Source: Vibrio sp. 10N.286.49.B1 | GTDB lineage: Bacteria; Pseudomonadota; Gammaproteobacteria; Enterobacterales; Vibrionaceae | Direction: 5' to 3' | Assembly: GCF_002873335.1 (NCBI RefSeq) | Contig: NZ_MCUW01000078.1 | Coordinates: 239,401 to 303,400 of the forward strand | DNA: 64,000 nt | Part shown: piece after piece, positions 62,396 through 64,000 of the stretch | Position numbering within the stretch: position 1 is the first letter of the stretch | Layout: the number at the start of each line of letters is the position of its first letter | The notes under the pieces: generated by a model | What the model saw: only the letters and a program-made list of their open reading frames with translations | What the model was told of the DNA's origin: nothing | Databases searched by the model: none | Position numbers and translations under genes: made by a program

Positions 62396-62521
62396 GCCTA
62401 ACAAGTGCTTTAAGTGGATTCGTAACGCTTGGCAATTTTGGTGTAACTGTCAGTCTATGTGTTTACGGTAGTCGATTTAGGTTTTGTGGTACGTTACTCA
62501 CCACTTAAGCAGGCGTTAGCC
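62396..62521. repeat. attC site of the first cassette
   Basis: Starts with GCCTAAC and ends with GTTAGCC. The outer arms TAACAAGTGCTTTAAGTGG and CCACTTAAGCAGGCGTTA form an imperfect inverted repeat over ~120 bases, the size and shape of Vibrio-type attC repeats. The core GTT at 62515-62517 is the exchange point. Confidence 0.9.
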
Positions 62522-62544
62522 TCTTCGTTGGATTTGGAGTGTTT

Positions 62545-63252
62545 ATGAATAAAATTGAAAAAGAATTAGAGCTTAGATTAACAAACACTTTTAAAATATA
62601 CATTAAAGTGGGATTAGAAAATGCTCTCTCTGATACACCCTCAGAAATTGAAGTTTTACAAACAATAATTAATATGCAAGCTGCTTTAGAATTATTAAGC
62701 AAATATTATATTCTTCAAAGGGAAGGCTGGAAAGGAATAGTTGTCGGAAAGTATCACAATAAAGATGAAGAGGAAATAATTGAGCTAATTAGTAGTGGTA
62801 GAATTCAGACAACTTCGCATCAAAAAAATAAAAAATACTTTACTGAAACTATAGAGTTTGATGACTTTGAATTGGAGTTGCTAGATAAATTTCAGAATAT
62901 GCGTAATCAGATTATGCATCTAGGTGTTACCTCAGTTGAAAAAGATATTCTTTCTGACACAATTATCTTCATGGTTAGAATTATAAATAAGTTAAATTGG
63001 TCTGAACTACTCCCCATTCAAGAACAATATTTGAATAATGCACTAAAATCATTACTTGGAACCAAACTCTATAGAAAATTAATGACATCTTCAAATTATA
63101 TGGGAGAGTCCGTTGATGCTGCATATGATTCGTTGCCTGATGACATAAAGTGTTGTGTTAACTGTTTGAATGAGTCTTGGGTATATAATAATGGTGATTG
63201 GGAGTGTTTTACTTGTGGTTTTAAAGGGAGTGAACACAGGGCAAGATCATGA
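62545..63252 (+). CDS. HEPN-like, zinc-ribbon protein in the second cassette, cut by an IS
   Basis: A 235-residue protein of unknown family. The helical N-terminal half holds FQNMRNQIMH, where Arg120-x4-His125 is the RX4-6H motif of HEPN ribonucleases; the C-terminus has a zinc-ribbon-like pair, CVNC (204-207) and CFTC (221-224). The gene is clearly more AT-rich than the chromosomal genes, typical of cassettes. The last codons (from 63237) lie in the left end of an ISAs1-type element, so the original C-terminus is lost and no attC follows. HEPN proteins often serve in toxin-antitoxin or phage-defence systems, which suits an integron cassette, but function is only inferred. The start ATG follows GGAG. 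Confidence 0.62.
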   Translation: MNKIEKELELRLTNTFKIYIKVGLENALSDTPSEIEVLQTIINMQAALELLSKYYILQREGWKGIVVGKYHNKDEEEIIELISSGRIQTTSHQKNKKYFTETIEFDDFELELLDKFQNMRNQIMHLGVTSVEKDILSDTIIFMVRIINKLNWSELLPIQEQYLNNALKSLLGTKLYRKLMTSSNYMGESVDAAYDSLPDDIKCCVNCLNESWVYNNGDWECFTCGFKGSEHRARS

Positions 63253-64000
63253 AAGCCCATTATGGGGCAAGGGTTCAAGCGTGATGAGATACTCCCCAAA
63301 AATACCGTGAACATCTCAAAATAACAACTTAATAAACGAGCGATTTGACGATCAATATTGGCTGTGATCATATACTATCTTTTGCAAGGTATATGGCATG
63401 GACGAAAAAAGCCTCTTGGAACACATTTCAGTTATTAGAGATCCTCGTCAATCGTGGAAAATAGAACATACACTAGCGGATATTATTTTCCTGATGGTCG
63501 CTGCAGTAATAGCAGGAGCTGAAGGTTGGGAGGATATTGAGGACTTTGGTGAAGATAACTTAGAGTGGCTTCGTCAATATGGTGATTTCATTAATGGTAT
63601 CCCAGTTCACGATACAATAGCTCGAGTTATTAATCTTATATCAGCCAAGCAATTACAACGGTGTTTCTCATCCTGGATGAAAGATTGTCATGATGTAACC
63701 TCAGGCGAAGTTATTGCAATCGATGGTAAGACGCTCAGAGGCACTTACAACAAAGATAAGCGTTGTGGTGCCATTCATATGGTCAGTGCGTTTAGCGCGG
63801 CAAATCAAGTTGTTCTTGGGCAAGTAAAGACATCCGAAAAGAGTAATGAGATTAAAGCAATACCAGAGCTGCTCGAACTTTTATCAATTCGTGGATGCAT
63901 TGTTACCATTGATGCGATGGGCTGCCAGAGGCAAATAGCAGAGAAAATAGTAAGTAAGGGAGCTGACTATTTATTAGCAGTGAAAGGAAATCAAAAACGG
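63237..64000 (+). mobile_element. ISAs1-family insertion sequence, left part
   Basis: The element appears to begin at CAGGGCAAGATCATGAAAGC, an end of the CAGGGC type common in this family, and carries the transposase gene from 63398. The right end is beyond the window. It is inserted at the 3' part of the second integron cassette, removing its attC from view. Confidence 0.75.
63398..64000 (+). CDS. ISAs1-family transposase (partial)
   Basis: The first 201 residues of a DDE transposase related to the H-repeat-associated proteins. It begins [20 protein letters not shown]; recognisable parts are [20 protein letters not shown], the first catalytic Asp in [16 protein letters not shown], the segment [19 protein letters not shown], and the second Asp in [19 protein letters not shown], followed by [12 protein letters not shown]. 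The catalytic Glu and C-terminus are outside the window. The reading frame is intact as far as it can be seen, so the element may be active. Confidence 0.92.
   Translation, partial: MDEKSLLEHISVIRDPRQSWKIEHTLADIIFLMVAAVIAGAEGWEDIEDFGEDNLEWLRQYGDFINGIPVHDTIARVINLISAKQLQRCFSSWMKDCHDVTSGEVIAIDGKTLRGTYNKDKRCGAIHMVSAFSAANQVVLGQVKTSEKSNEIKAIPELLELLSIRGCIVTIDAMGCQRQIAEKIVSKGADYLLAVKGNQKR

Overview
The window reads as a stretch of a Vibrio chromosome. The strongest markers are the thrS-infC-rpmI-rplT cluster with an integron integrase of the Vibrio IntIA type directly next to rplT (the usual anchor of Vibrio superintegrons), the order psrA-fadE-fabV with a VrrA-like small RNA beside psrA, an H-NOX gene paired with a hybrid histidine kinase, and many chemotaxis and cyclic-di-GMP genes. 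Gene density, moderate base composition and rho-independent terminators look normal until about 61.7 kb, where mobile, AT-rich cassette DNA begins.

Layout. 1-8.6 kb: end of one chemotaxis receptor, an exonuclease plus CBS/DUF294 signalling pair, an aromatic/aspartate aminotransferase, asnS, and a second chemotaxis receptor carrying a c-type haem motif. 9-16.4 kb: a membrane protein plus PIG-V-like mannosyltransferase pair, queD, the serine pair sdaC-sdaA, a CoA-pyrophosphatase-type Nudix gene with an Hpt gene, and an RpoS-like sigma factor. 16.6-23.5 kb: two tandem paralogous 119-residue proteins of unknown function, then a signalling block: EAL phosphodiesterase, an unrecognised 485-residue protein that appears to contain five repeats, an H-NOX gas sensor and a hybrid kinase. 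23.5-29.5 kb: pabB, class I fumarase, a small membrane protein, ycjX-ycjF. 29.5-37.9 kb: a sigma-54 activator divergent from a complete glpSTPQUV-type glycerol ABC importer with a visible sigma-54 promoter. 38-42.8 kb: a second L-serine dehydratase, then zwf and gnd with no pgl between them. 42.9-47.5 kb: yajD and the ynjBCDF transporter set. 48-56.9 kb: small unknown genes, a PAS-PAS-GGDEF protein with an apparent CTG start, dacA, a vrrA-like sRNA, psrA, fadE, fabV. 57.3-60.6 kb: thrS-infC-rpmI-rplT with visible translational control elements (a tRNA-Thr anticodon mimic before thrS, ATT start of infC, an L20-type operator before rpmI). 60.6-64 kb: SOS-controlled integrase, attI junction, a DJ-1/PfpI-like cassette, an attC site, and an AT-rich cassette gene with a HEPN-like R-x4-H motif and zinc ribbon that runs into an ISAs1-family element continuing past the window end.

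How the parts connect. Serine uptake and deamination (sdaC, two dehydratases), fumarase, oxidative pentose phosphate genes, fatty-acid turnover (psrA, fadE, fabV) and glycerol import form the metabolic core. Signalling is heavy: NO sensing by H-NOX, one EAL and one GGDEF enzyme, an Hpt protein, two chemotaxis receptors and an alternative sigma factor. The most novel-looking items are the five-repeat protein in the EAL/H-NOX block, the tandem 119-residue paralogues beside the sigma factor, and the HEPN-like integron cassette gene interrupted by an insertion sequence.
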